Program-made: the position numbers and the translations under genes
Notes under the pieces: model-generated
Seen by the model: the letters and a program-made list of their open reading frames with translations, nothing else
What the model was told of the DNA's origin: nothing
Databases searched by the model: none
From: CALVGQ01 sp964368495
Lineage (GTDB): Bacteria; Bacillota_I; Bacilli_A; Erysipelotrichales; Erysipelotrichaceae
DNA: 8,965 nucleotides
Reading direction: 5' to 3'
NCBI GenBank assembly: GCA_964368495.1
Contig: CAYJAJ010000042.1
Span: 1 to 8,965 of the forward strand
Shown: in pieces, positions 1 to 6,907 of the stretch
Layout of the letters: each line of letters begins with the position of its first letter
Position numbering within the stretch: the stretch's first letter is position 1

Positions 1-708
1 CAACATTTTTGGTAGCAAGGTAAGTGCTTCATCGCTATCATATCCACTATTCATTAATAAACTCATTGCAAATGCAAACTGAGCGACTGACATATCGTAT
101 GCCAATTTTTTATTGAAAACTAATTTATTGGCAATACTTGTCGAGTTGTTATTTGATTTAATTTTTATTAATTTATAAACAGCAAATAATGCAAAGATTA
201 TGAAAAATACATAGCTATATTGAACCAAAGTGTTTCCTAAGTTCATAAGAGCGATTGCCAGTGATGATATTTCAATTCCTAGACTATTTAACACTTGTCT
301 AAAAATTGGTAAAACCTCGACCACAAGCACAAAAATCACAACTAGCATCATCATGATTAATATACTAGGATAACTGATAGCTTCTTTTATTTTTCGTTCT
401 GTTTCATCAGTACGCTGATAATATAAAGCAAGCTGATCCATTACTTTATCTAAATAACCGCTTTTCTCTCCAATATCAACCATTTGAATCATTGTTTGAT
501 CATAGATTCCTGCATCTTTTAACACATCACTAAAAGGCACATGTTCATCTAACTGTGCTGCCATTTTTAATAAAATTTCCTTGTACTTTTGATCTTCAAC
601 TTCATTGGCTATTGCCAATACCCCATCACTTTGCGAAATACCCGATTTCAAAATCATTGATAATTGTTCACAAAACAAGGCAACTTCCTTATTGTAATTT
701 CTACTCAT
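1..708 (-). CDS. Type II secretion / type IV pilus inner-membrane platform protein, GspF/PilC/ComGB family (partial, C-terminus beyond left edge)
   Basis: The gene reads open for 236 codons from ATG at 708 to the window edge. GspF-type proteins form the inner-membrane platform of type II secretion, type IV pilus and competence pseudopilus machines, linking the assembly ATPase to the pilin fibre. The first T2SSF domain spans about residues 10-135. It has FCEQLSMILKSG near residues 12-23, the signature VDIGEKSGYLDKVMDQLA at 77-94 and a membrane segment near 114-132 after KIKEAISYPS. A second membrane segment lies at about 165-180. The second repeat opens with FAFAMSLLMNSGYDSDEAL near 211-229. 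Family members are about 350-400 residues, so roughly a third is missing because of the window boundary. The start is fixed by an AGGGGGG Shine-Dalgarno at 714-720, five bases upstream, and lies 13 bases after the lipoprotein gene. The family is clear; whether the system is competence, pilus or secretion cannot be decided here. Confidence 0.93.
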   Translation of the reverse strand, partial: MSRNYNKEVALFCEQLSMILKSGISQSDGVLAIANEVEDQKYKEILLKMAAQLDEHVPFSDVLKDAGIYDQTMIQMVDIGEKSGYLDKVMDQLALYYQRTDETERKIKEAISYPSILIMMMLVVIFVLVVEVLPIFRQVLNSLGIEISSLAIALMNLGNTLVQYSYVFFIIFALFAVYKLIKIKSNNNSTSIANKLVFNKKLAYDMSVAQFAFAMSLLMNSGYDSDEALTLLPKML

Positions 709-713
709 ATTTA

Positions 714-720
714 CCCCCCT
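714..720 (-). promoter_or_regulatory. Shine-Dalgarno deciding the gspF-like start
   Basis: AGGGGGG on the minus strand sits five bases before the ATG at 708. It lies between the stop of the lipoprotein gene and the gspF-like start, so both genes are probably on one message. Confidence 0.75.
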
Positions 721-721
721 T

Positions 722-1624
722 TTAATATGTATATTTTGTTTCATAACTTCCCTTATAATTTTTGTTTAATGAATCGAATGTCGGATCAACCAATGTCCAA
801 TATTCTTCTTCAAAGTATACATGTGGTGCAATCCAACCAATATTGCTTATGTACACTTCAATCCATGCATGATATCCTTCATCAACATACCCAGTCACTA
901 ATTTTGTAGGGATATTTTGAGAACGTAGCATTGAAGTCATTAAAGCAGCATAATCAAAGCAAATTCCTGATTCGCTTTCTAATGTTTCATCCACAACTGG
1001 AAGAACATACACGCCTTTTACTTCATCAACTTTTCCCCAATCATAATCGATGTTTGAAACAATGTAATCATAGATGGCTTGAACTCTTTCAAGTTCTGTT
1101 TCAAGTGATTGTGTTATCTCGAATGATTTAATTACTGCTTGAGTGGATTTGTCATAATTTGATACTTGATTTGGATATAGATAAGGATATAGTTCATTCT
1201 CTAACTCTACATCTACTTCAAATTCAAATAACAACGCATACCGTGTATCTTCAATATTCTCAAGAGCTCGAATTATGTAATGTCCATCACCCATATTAAG
1301 TGGGTATGTTTCGTAGATATCATCAAAATTAAGATCATAATTATAAGTTACTTCTTCTTTGATCACCTGGATTTTCAGTTTTTTGTGATTAGCTGTTTTA
1401 GTCTTCGCTTGTATATATCCATGTTTAATATTGCTGTAATCAATCAGCACAACATCATCACTTTTTACACTTGAACCCGGTGCTTGTGGTATTTTTACAT
1501 CTTCTAATTTTGGAGACTCACTTATTGGATTGTTAATATGATCATTATTAACTTGACTCACAGGAGCACTACATCCAAAAACACTTAAAAAAAACAACAT
1601 AAGACATAGTATTTTCGCTCTCAC
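722..1624 (-). CDS. Secreted transglutaminase-like (cysteine protease fold) lipoprotein
   Basis: The 300-residue product begins with a lipoprotein signal peptide: MRAK, a hydrophobic stretch, then lipobox VFGC with Cys18. It should be anchored on the outer face of the cytoplasmic membrane. A hydrophilic linker runs to about residue 55, and an uncharacterised region of mostly beta-like sequence covers about 57-175. A transglutaminase-core domain spans about 178-285. The expected triad is visible: Cys222 in SGICFDYAALM, His252 in GYHAWIEVY and Asp280 in LVDPTF. Members of this superfamily cleave or crosslink peptides; many bacterial ones are of unknown substrate. The start is GTG at 1624, supported by GGAGGT at 1631-1636 with six-base spacing. 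The gene is followed at 13 bases by the GspF-like gene, so a role at the cell surface linked to secretion or pili is possible, but that is inference. Enzyme activity is likely from the complete triad; the substrate is unknown. Confidence 0.92.
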   Translation of the reverse strand: MRAKILCLMLFFLSVFGCSAPVSQVNNDHINNPISESPKLEDVKIPQAPGSSVKSDDVVLIDYSNIKHGYIQAKTKTANHKKLKIQVIKEEVTYNYDLNFDDIYETYPLNMGDGHYIIRALENIEDTRYALLFEFEVDVELENELYPYLYPNQVSNYDKSTQAVIKSFEITQSLETELERVQAIYDYIVSNIDYDWGKVDEVKGVYVLPVVDETLESESGICFDYAALMTSMLRSQNIPTKLVTGYVDEGYHAWIEVYISNIGWIAPHVYFEEEYWTLVDPTFDSLNKNYKGSYETKYTY

Positions 1625-1630
1625 TTTATT

Positions 1631-1676
1631 ACCTCCAATTTATCCATATTATACATGATAACAAAATATTTTGTAT
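1631..1676 (-). promoter_or_regulatory. Probable promoter and RBS of the lipoprotein–gspF unit, with a palindrome in the spacer
   Basis: On the minus strand a perfect TATAAT lies at 1648-1653 and a GGAGGT ribosome binding site at 1631-1636. At 17-bp spacing the -35 position (1671-1676) reads ATACAA, a poor match to TTGACA, so the promoter may need an activator. A perfect 14-bp palindrome, ACAAAATATTTTGT (1661-1674), fills most of the spacer and could be an operator. The leader would be short, about 17 bases. Confidence 0.45.
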
Positions 1677-1769
1677 ACATGAAGATAGCATAATTTTTCA
1701 CACATATACAAGATAAAACATACTTTAAAGCAATACAACCTTACATATACAATAATTCAGACACTTATT

Positions 1770-2678
1770 TTATCTACTCTCACTTAAAAACAATGGTTTT
1801 TCCAAAATATTCATTGCTTCTTTGGCATTTTTTACATCACAATTATATAATCGATTAAATAACTCTGCATCATTCAATCTTACCATTGTGTAAGGAACTT
1901 CCTTGTATTCACAATTTGGGAATATCAGGGACATGTTTTCTGCACTACTTGTATAAAGATAAATCTCTTTATCCTTATACATAAAATAATTAAATATATG
2001 AAGCAATGCTGTACTGTTTAAGTATATGCATTCTTTTATTTCTAATACATTGTTGTCTTCATAAACTACTGCATAACCTTCTAATTCATCTTTATTATAG
2101 TATGAAATGATTTTGCCCTTTAGTGCTGTAACTTCTTTGATGTATTTCTCAAAATAATTTAAATCTCGAATATAATATCCACTAAATCGTGAAACAAACT
2201 TTCCATATAGTTTTAAACAATCAAGTGCATTCGGAATTCGTGTAACTTGAGGACGTATTTTTTTTATGTTTTCTTTTTTGATATTCCAAACTCTTTGAAA
2301 ATATACTGTTTCGAATCCATACTTAGAATAAATGTTCGGATCATAGGCTTGAATCATCGTAATAAGCTCTTGATGGTTTGCTTCATCCAACATCGCTTGC
2401 ATCATTTCATTCATGTATCCTTTTTGACGATATTCTTCTTTAACAGCTACACCGACTATCATACTACATTTTAATAGTCGTTCATTAAATACAACTTCAT
2501 GTGAATGTTTACTTGCACACCCCACTACTTCATCATCCACTTTTTTAACAAACGTATCTAAGCTTTCATAATAAACATTAAAATAATAGTCAGTGTATCC
2601 ACCATCATCATGTGAAAAAATATTTTTCCACATTGAATAAACTTCTTTTTTATCTTTGTTGCTTGCCTTGATAACCAT
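1770..2678 (-). CDS. GNAT family N-acetyltransferase, Eis-like
   Basis: This is a 302-residue cytoplasmic protein. Residues about 1-135 form a GNAT domain. The acetyl-CoA-binding loop is seen at 79-93 (VKEEYRQKGYMNEMM), and an YSKYGFE motif at 117-123 carries the tyrosine expected near the active site in this fold. The rest (about 140-295) resembles the second, degenerate acetyltransferase-fold half of Eis-type proteins. Eis proteins are about 400 residues and end in an SCP2-like domain, which seems absent here. They acetylate aminoglycosides or other amines; the natural substrate here is unknown. The start at 2678 is preferred over an in-frame GTG at 2693 because GAGGGG at 2686-2691 sits seven bases upstream of the ATG and would overlap the GTG start. 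The gap to the DUF2156 stop is four bases, which implies translational coupling. It is the last gene of the rapZ operon. Confidence 0.88.
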   Translation of the reverse strand: MVIKASNKDKKEVYSMWKNIFSHDDGGYTDYYFNVYYESLDTFVKKVDDEVVGCASKHSHEVVFNERLLKCSMIVGVAVKEEYRQKGYMNEMMQAMLDEANHQELITMIQAYDPNIYSKYGFETVYFQRVWNIKKENIKKIRPQVTRIPNALDCLKLYGKFVSRFSGYYIRDLNYFEKYIKEVTALKGKIISYYNKDELEGYAVVYEDNNVLEIKECIYLNSTALLHIFNYFMYKDKEIYLYTSSAENMSLIFPNCEYKEVPYTMVRLNDAELFNRLYNCDVKNAKEAMNILEKPLFLSESR

Positions 2679-2682
2679 AGGT

Positions 2683-3591
2683 TCACCCCTCACTTAATCT
2701 ATATTTATCAATCATTCTTTTCGGCGCATAAGCACGTTTTGCTTTTCTAATGTTTTCTCTACCTAAATCGTCTTCACGATTGCATTCTTCATATTCACTA
2801 AATTCATGAATCAATACTTCTTTCATAATTGCTTGATAAAGCCCTCGAATTTCACTATCAGCTTTTTCTACATTCATTTGACACATTGTCTTTGTTAGTT
2901 CACTACCAATTGCAAATGCTTTTATTTCACCATCAATTCTTATACAACCACCTTTGTATTTATAAGTTGTATAATTTCTTAAAATATTTTCAACTCCAAG
3001 TTTTTCATTGATGAAATAATCATCATCACTGACTTCTTCTGCTTTCCATGTGCTTAAAAAATGTAAGCACTCTACTACATTTTCTTCATTTAAACTCTCA
3101 TAATTGTACCTGTTTTCATATTGTGAATAAAATGCATTCAAGTGATTTCTTTTCTTTTGTAGTTTTTTTCCACTAAAATGAATCAATTTATTTGTATCAT
3201 AAATATAATCACTGCTTTCAGGAACATGATAAGCATTTAATGATGGAAATAATTTTGTTGCTCTAATTGCCATTTCTTTTGTGAAACAACTCAGAATAAA
3301 TGCAACATCATACCGATCAAAAATTGATTTTGCTTTTATTAAAGCTTCATCAAAATACTTTGATTTACATAATGGCATAAATAAAAATAGTTCTCCTTCA
3401 TGCATTCCAAGTAACAAATAATAATTTTTTTCTTTTACCTTATAAAGAGGATACCAGTGCTTCCATATCATCATATTTAAATAGTTATGATTGCTTTCTT
3501 CATAATTACTTAATTTTAAAAACCGAATAATATCGCCAATATCTTCTGCAGTTACTGCATCAAAATATAACTCTAAATCTTTACTCGTCAT
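2683..3591 (-). CDS. DUF2156 protein (phosphatidylglycerol lysyltransferase C-terminal-like domain)
   Basis: The product is 302 residues with no membrane segment. DUF2156 is the soluble catalytic fold found at the C-terminus of MprF, which transfers aminoacyl groups from tRNA to phosphatidylglycerol. It is a duplicated GNAT-like fold. Stand-alone members such as this are largely uncharacterised. Family hallmarks seen are KLIHFSGKKLQKKRNHLNAF at about 135-154 and NREDDLGRENIRKAKRAY at about 271-288, close to the usual end of the domain. The ATG at 3591 overlaps the end of the small membrane-protein gene by 11 bases and has only a weak purine-rich AGAAAG upstream. TTG at 3624 and ATG at 3621 are in frame but would overlap more and lack any Shine-Dalgarno. 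The protein has no flippase part of its own. The two-helix membrane protein encoded just before it could tether it, but this is speculation. The family call is firm; the reaction is unknown. Confidence 0.88.
   Translation of the reverse strand: MTSKDLELYFDAVTAEDIGDIIRFLKLSNYEESNHNYLNMMIWKHWYPLYKVKEKNYYLLLGMHEGELFLFMPLCKSKYFDEALIKAKSIFDRYDVAFILSCFTKEMAIRATKLFPSLNAYHVPESSDYIYDTNKLIHFSGKKLQKKRNHLNAFYSQYENRYNYESLNEENVVECLHFLSTWKAEEVSDDDYFINEKLGVENILRNYTTYKYKGGCIRIDGEIKAFAIGSELTKTMCQMNVEKADSEIRGLYQAIMKEVLIHEFSEYEECNREDDLGRENIRKAKRAYAPKRMIDKYRLSEG
2686..2691 (-). promoter_or_regulatory. Shine-Dalgarno deciding the GNAT start
   Basis: GAGGGG lies inside the last codons of the upstream DUF2156 gene, seven bases before the ATG at 2678. 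It argues against the GTG at 2693 as initiator and ties translation of the two genes together. Confidence 0.7.
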
Positions 3592-3862
3592 TATTAATTT
3601 TTCTTTCTGTATATTCAACATCAATTACGTTTGAATTTGTTGAATTATATTCCCTTGAATTATTGTAGTCATTTTCAAATGGACTAGATTGTTCGTTTTC
3701 TTCAATTGCTTTTTTAATTTTCTGTCCTATCCACCATGATCGAACAATAATAAATGCAATAAATAATATCAAAAATGGCAATAAGAAAATAAATAATTGA
3801 GCAACAATCGACAGCACAATAACAATCACAACTGCCACCATAATTTTTTGTAATAAATCCAT
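3581..3862 (-). CDS. Small two-helix membrane protein of unknown function
   Basis: I do not recognise a named family for this 93-residue protein. Residues about 7-41 are almost entirely hydrophobic and could make two closely spaced membrane helices broken around Pro29, or one long helix. Next come a WW pair, a basic segment (GQKIKKA) and an acidic, Asn/Ser-rich cytoplasmic-type tail ending in a VIDVEYTER-like stretch (79-87). A conserved-looking motif behind a disordered tail may be a docking peptide. AAGAGG at 3870-3875, seven bases before the ATG at 3862, supports the start. The gene follows whiA by 14 bases and overlaps the DUF2156 gene by 11 bases, so it is surely translated within the operon. 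In Bacillus subtilis the gene after whiA is crh (HPr-like); this protein is not HPr-like. Confidence 0.8.
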   Translation of the reverse strand: MDLLQKIMVAVVIVIVLSIVAQLFIFLLPFLILFIAFIIVRSWWIGQKIKKAIEENEQSSPFENDYNNSREYNSTNSNVIDVEYTERKINNDE

Positions 3863-3876
3863 ATATATTCCTCTTT

Positions 3877-4815
3877 CTACTTTAATGCAAGCAAACTTGC
3901 CTTATCTTGTATTTTTTTGAATCGATGCCTCATCCCTGATTTGCTTATTGTAACCCCATAGCTTAATTCAAATTGTTCACAAAGCTCAATTAAACTAGCC
4001 TCAGGATACAAGATACGCAGTTCAGCAACTTCTTTGAGTTTATCGTCTAATGTGTTATAAATCTTTTCCTTCTTTAATAACTCAATATCTTGTACTTGTT
4101 TAAATCCCGCTTCTTGGCTTTTCATTTCATTTGCGATTTCACAATTATCTAGTCTTGTTAAACTGTTTCTCAAATCTCTTGTGATTCTTATTTCTTCAAA
4201 CTTAAACAAACAGTCAATTGCACCAATACATCTAAGAAAATCCGCAATCTTCTCTGCAGCTTTTAAATAAACAACATGCTGTTTTCGCCGTTGAATGATT
4301 TTAGCCGGAAGGTTAAATCGATTCATCAGTTTTTGTATAAATTCCGCATGCTTCTCATTATTTGTCGCTATCTCTAAGTGATAGTTTGTCTTTGTAGGAG
4401 CGTTCACTGCACCAGTAGCCATAAATGCACCAGCAAGATATGCTCTTGCGCAACATTCTTTAGCAACAATGTGATGAGCAGGTTTTTCTTGAAGCCCCTT
4501 TGGTGTTAGTATACTCAATTCTTCAAGTATTTCTTTTGATTTGCCTAAAATAGTGATTTGGTAAATATTGTTTTTCCTTAACTTCATTTTTTTAATTACA
4601 GATAATTGACAATCTACTTTAAATTCTTCTTTTATCATTGTCCAAATGCGTTTTGCAATTGTTGCATTTTCTGTTTTTACCACTACTTTCATTCCTGATG
4701 AACTAATTGAAAGTGTTGAACATAATTGGACAAGTGCAGACAGTTCTGCTTTTTTACAACATTCCATTAACTCATTAAATGCGACTTCTTTTTTTACATC
4801 CGTAGTAAATGACAT
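3877..4815 (-). CDS. whiA: Sporulation/division regulator WhiA
   Basis: WhiA is a DNA-binding protein found across Gram-positive bacteria. It controls sporulation septation in Streptomyces and affects division and chromosome segregation in Bacillus. The product is 312 residues, the usual length. The N-terminal half is a degenerate LAGLIDADG homing-endonuclease fold, with AYLAGAFMATGAVNAP at about 125-140. It is followed by RITRDLRNSL and LDNCEIANEMK near 210-232. A C-terminal helix-turn-helix spans about 255-305, including YPEASLIELCEQF and ISKSGMRHRFKKI. The endonuclease active site is not expected to work in this family. The start at 4815 follows the yvcK stop by one base, and the AGAGGT Shine-Dalgarno (4822-4827) lies within the last yvcK codons, so translation is coupled. 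The position directly after rapZ and yvcK confirms the assignment. Confidence 0.97.
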   Translation of the reverse strand: MSFTTDVKKEVAFNELMECCKKAELSALVQLCSTLSISSSGMKVVVKTENATIAKRIWTMIKEEFKVDCQLSVIKKMKLRKNNIYQITILGKSKEILEELSILTPKGLQEKPAHHIVAKECCARAYLAGAFMATGAVNAPTKTNYHLEIATNNEKHAEFIQKLMNRFNLPAKIIQRRKQHVVYLKAAEKIADFLRCIGAIDCLFKFEEIRITRDLRNSLTRLDNCEIANEMKSQEAGFKQVQDIELLKKEKIYNTLDDKLKEVAELRILYPEASLIELCEQFELSYGVTISKSGMRHRFKKIQDKASLLALK

Positions 4816-4816
4816 C

Positions 4817-5767
4817 CTAATACCTCTTTAACAAATCTTCGAAACTTTTCTGTATTTTATATGAATTATGTCTAATTAAATAATCTTCAAAATCTAACAA
4901 ATCATAACTCAGTATCTTATATGGGTGTTCTTCTTCATTAATAATAACCGGTATACTGCTTTCTTCAGCATACTTTGTAATTGATTGATCAGGAATCTTA
5001 TTGCTCGCGAACACAACTACATCAACATCACAACCATGGTCAATAATCGCATTAACATGATTTTCTAAACTGTAGCCATCTGTTTCTCCAGGTTGTGTCA
5101 TTGCATTACAATAATATATTTTTTTCGCTTTTGTCTTCTTAAGTGCTTCTTTAATTTTTGGTATAATAACATTTGGTAAAATACTAGTATAAATGCTACC
5201 AATTCCTAAAATAATCACATCTGCTTCAATAATTGCATTGATTGCTGCAGGCATTGCTGAAACTTCTTCCGTATAAAAAACTTCTTGTATACGATTATTC
5301 ATGTCTGGAATATTAGACTCTCCACGTACAATAGTACCATCTGCCATTTTTGCATACAATGTTATTACTTCTGATGATGCAGGAATAATTTTACCTTTTA
5401 CATTTAAAACCTTGCTTAATGTTGTGATGCTTTCCATAAAGTTTCCGCTAGCTTGTGTCATCGCCGTTAAGATTAAATTTCCTAAATTATGTCCCATAAC
5501 ATCACTATCTTCTTCATGATTGCTTTCAAAGCGATACTCCATAAGTGTAGATAATAAAGATTCAGATTCAGCTAGCGATATCAAAACGTTTCGAATATCT
5601 CCCATTGCCGGTATATGAAAATGTTTTCTTAGTCTACCTGTACTTCCACCATCATCAGCTACTGTTACAATTGTGGTGATTTCGATATTATCAATATTTT
5701 TAATGCCTCTTAGTATTGCAGATTGACCATGTCCTCCGCCTATAACAACTACATTTTTCTTATTCAT
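4817..5767 (-). CDS. yvcK: Gluconeogenesis factor / UDP-GlcNAc-binding cell-wall regulator YvcK (GlmR, CofD-like fold)
   Basis: YvcK/GlmR binds UDP-sugars. In Bacillus it stimulates GlmS to direct carbon to peptidoglycan precursors and is needed on gluconeogenic carbon sources. The 316-residue length matches the family. Motifs include the nucleotide-sugar loop VVVIGGGHGQSAILRG (6-21), VTVADDGGSTGRLR (34-47), PAMGDIRNVL (53-62), GHNLGNLILTAM (92-103), GIGSIYTSILPN (188-199) and NAMTQPGETDGYS (221-233). The loops differ slightly from the more usual GGGTG and GPGS, which may reflect lineage. The reading frame stays open to 5887, but ATG 5767 is the real start: the Rossmann strand begins immediately after it, and the extra 40 residues are rapZ sequence in another frame. 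The start overlaps the rapZ stop by eight bases (ATGAATAA), a typical coupling arrangement. Confidence 0.97.
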   Translation of the reverse strand: MNKKNVVVIGGGHGQSAILRGIKNIDNIEITTIVTVADDGGSTGRLRKHFHIPAMGDIRNVLISLAESESLLSTLMEYRFESNHEEDSDVMGHNLGNLILTAMTQASGNFMESITTLSKVLNVKGKIIPASSEVITLYAKMADGTIVRGESNIPDMNNRIQEVFYTEEVSAMPAAINAIIEADVIILGIGSIYTSILPNVIIPKIKEALKKTKAKKIYYCNAMTQPGETDGYSLENHVNAIIDHGCDVDVVVFASNKIPDQSITKYAEESSIPVIINEEEHPYKILSYDLLDFEDYLIRHNSYKIQKSFEDLLKRY

Positions 5768-6620
5768 GTGGGTAATCCGCCTTATCTCTGTGGTCTTTAA
5801 AACACTTGTACTCATTAGAATACTTTTCAAATAAATAGTTCGCAATTGATACAGAACGATGCTGACCTCCAGTGCACCCAATTCCAACTGTGCAATGGTA
5901 TTTGCCTTCTTGTATATATTTTGTAAACAGATAGCTTAAAAATTGATTTAACTTTTCAATAAATTCTTGTGTTTCAGCACTATCCATAACAAAATTATAT
6001 ACTACTTCATCATCACCAGAAAACAATCGCAAATTGACATCCCAGTATGGGTTTGGCAAAAAACGAACATCAATAACTAAATCTGCATCCATCGGAACCC
6101 CATGTTTGTATCCAAAAGAAATAAAACTTATTGTAAATGTTGGACTATTTTTCAAATTGAAATTATTATCAATTTTTTTCTTTAATTCAGCAATGCTTAA
6201 AAATGTTGTATCTATTATCACTGTTGCATGTTCTTTATATTGTGAAAGCATTTGCCTTTCTACATGGATTGCTTCTTCTAAAGTATTTGTAACATTAGTA
6301 ATTAATAATGGGTGATATCTTCTTGTCGCTTTATATCTTAAAAGCAATTCATCCTTTGCTGCTGTAAGAAATAAAATACGTAAATCAACATCGGCAGTTT
6401 TAAATGCATTTATAAACTCTGGGAAATCTTTTGCAGATGTAGAAAGAGCGATATATTCATATCGAGGGTCAATGCTTGTTTCTATTAAATCTGTTAATTC
6501 ATTCAACATTTGTACCGGAAATTGTTCAATAATATGATAGCCCATATCTTCCAATACAGATACAGCACTGCTTTTTCCAGCACCTGACATTCCACTGACT
6601 AATACTACTCGCTTTTTCAT
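5760..6620 (-). CDS. rapZ: RNase adapter / nucleotide-binding protein RapZ (YvcJ)
   Basis: RapZ in enterobacteria senses glucosamine-6-phosphate and presents GlmZ sRNA to RNase E. In Bacillota (YvcJ) it hydrolyses nucleotides and affects competence and envelope functions. The 286-residue product has the Walker A loop GMSGAGKS (10-17), TRRYHPL (99-105), FGYKHGVPMDADLVIDVRFL (169-188) with NPYW just after, and the C-terminal IGCTGGQHRSVSIANYL (247-263), all typical. One oddity is that the usual DNLP after the first helix is replaced by EQFP (32-35). ATG 6620 is chosen because an AGGAGGT Shine-Dalgarno lies ten bases upstream; an in-frame GTG at 6632 would sit directly on that site. It is the first gene of a six-gene operon. 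Confidence 0.97.
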   Translation of the reverse strand: MKKRVVLVSGMSGAGKSSAVSVLEDMGYHIIEQFPVQMLNELTDLIETSIDPRYEYIALSTSAKDFPEFINAFKTADVDLRILFLTAAKDELLLRYKATRRYHPLLITNVTNTLEEAIHVERQMLSQYKEHATVIIDTTFLSIAELKKKIDNNFNLKNSPTFTISFISFGYKHGVPMDADLVIDVRFLPNPYWDVNLRLFSGDDEVVYNFVMDSAETQEFIEKLNQFLSYLFTKYIQEGKYHCTVGIGCTGGQHRSVSIANYLFEKYSNEYKCFKDHRDKADYPHE

Positions 6621-6630
6621 GAACTTTACC

Positions 6631-6676
6631 ACCTCCTAGTTATTTTACCACAGGACCACGCGTTCCACAAATTATA
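6631..6676 (-). promoter_or_regulatory. Shine-Dalgarno (6631-6637) and candidate -10 (6671-6676) of the rapZ operon
   Basis: A perfect AGGAGGT at 6631-6637 precedes the rapZ ATG by ten bases, slightly long but acceptable. A TATAAT at 6671-6676 could be the -10 element. At 17-18 bp spacing the -35 region is only A/T-rich (around 6694-6700) and does not resemble TTGACA, so the promoter call is weak. If correct, the leader is about 44 bases and contains a short GC-rich patch (CGCGTGGTCCTGTGG). Confidence 0.4.
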
Positions 6677-6841
6677 CAATTTGGTTATCATGATTTTTAC
6701 ATTGTTTTCATACAAAAAATGTACCCGTTTTTTTGTGTTTTATTTACTAGATTACTTTGTTTTTAGCTTCTTTCAATTATATTTTTTTCAACCAATAATT
6801 ATGTAAAATAATGGCTCAAGGTTCAATCAAAGCACAGTTCA
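6677..6841. other. Intergenic stretch without a recognised gene
   Basis: The interval between the candidate rapZ promoter and the IS-like relic is AT-rich, full of stops in all frames and shows no RNA-gene fold I can support. It holds a weak inverted repeat (TACATT/AATGTA at 6698-6703 and 6718-6723). It also has a short TGAACTGTGC (minus strand, ending near 6833-6842) that echoes the IS-end sequence but in direct, not inverted, orientation. Confidence 0.5.
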
Positions 6842-6907
6842 TCTAGTTACACCTTTTTTCCTTAATTCATAAATCTCTATTTGTTGCTTTCTTGTTATTT
6901 TTCCATA
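6842..6907 (-). pseudogene. Relic of the 5' end of an IS3-type transposase orfA
   Basis: The minus strand encodes GKITRKQQIEIYELRKKGVT (6845-6904) and then stops. The sequence KxQIEIYELRKKG resembles the first helix of the helix-turn-helix domain at the N-terminus of IS3-family OrfA proteins in Bacillota. Just before it, the ATG at 6906 reads ATGGAAAAATAA, a dead frame. One additional G after ATGG would give Met-Gly-Lys-Ile-Thr in frame with the peptide, so a one-base deletion is the simple explanation. Nothing recognisable of the second HTH helix follows, so only about 20 codons survive. The call rests on recall of family sequence; no alignment was run. Confidence 0.42.

Noticed and set aside
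1625..1769. Terminator for the six-gene operon after the GNAT stop
   Set aside because: I found only AT-rich repeats (ACATATACAA at 1702-1711 and 1743-1752) and a short CTTTAAAG palindrome, with no stem plus T-run.
664..2474. Several plus-strand open frames of 60-80 codons opposite the lipoprotein and GNAT genes
   Set aside because: They are antisense to well-supported coding regions, have no family features or good Shine-Dalgarno sites, and arise naturally in AT-rich DNA.
2683..2685. Mollicute-type code with TGA as tryptophan
   Set aside because: TGA ends the DUF2156 gene in the normal place and tryptophans in the genes are TGG.
3592..3624. Longer DUF2156 protein starting at TTG 3624 or ATG 3621
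   Set aside because: No Shine-Dalgarno is present and the overlap with the previous gene would be more than 40 bases; ATG 3591 gives an ordinary 11-base overlap.
5768..5887. N-terminal extension of yvcK by 40 codons
   Set aside because: The extra residues come from rapZ read in another frame; the conserved Rossmann strand starts right after ATG 5767.
6698..6734. Plus-strand hairpin (TACATT/AATGTA) followed by seven T, as a terminator
   Set aside because: The stem is short and AT-rich, the T-run starts four bases after it, and no plus-strand gene precedes it.
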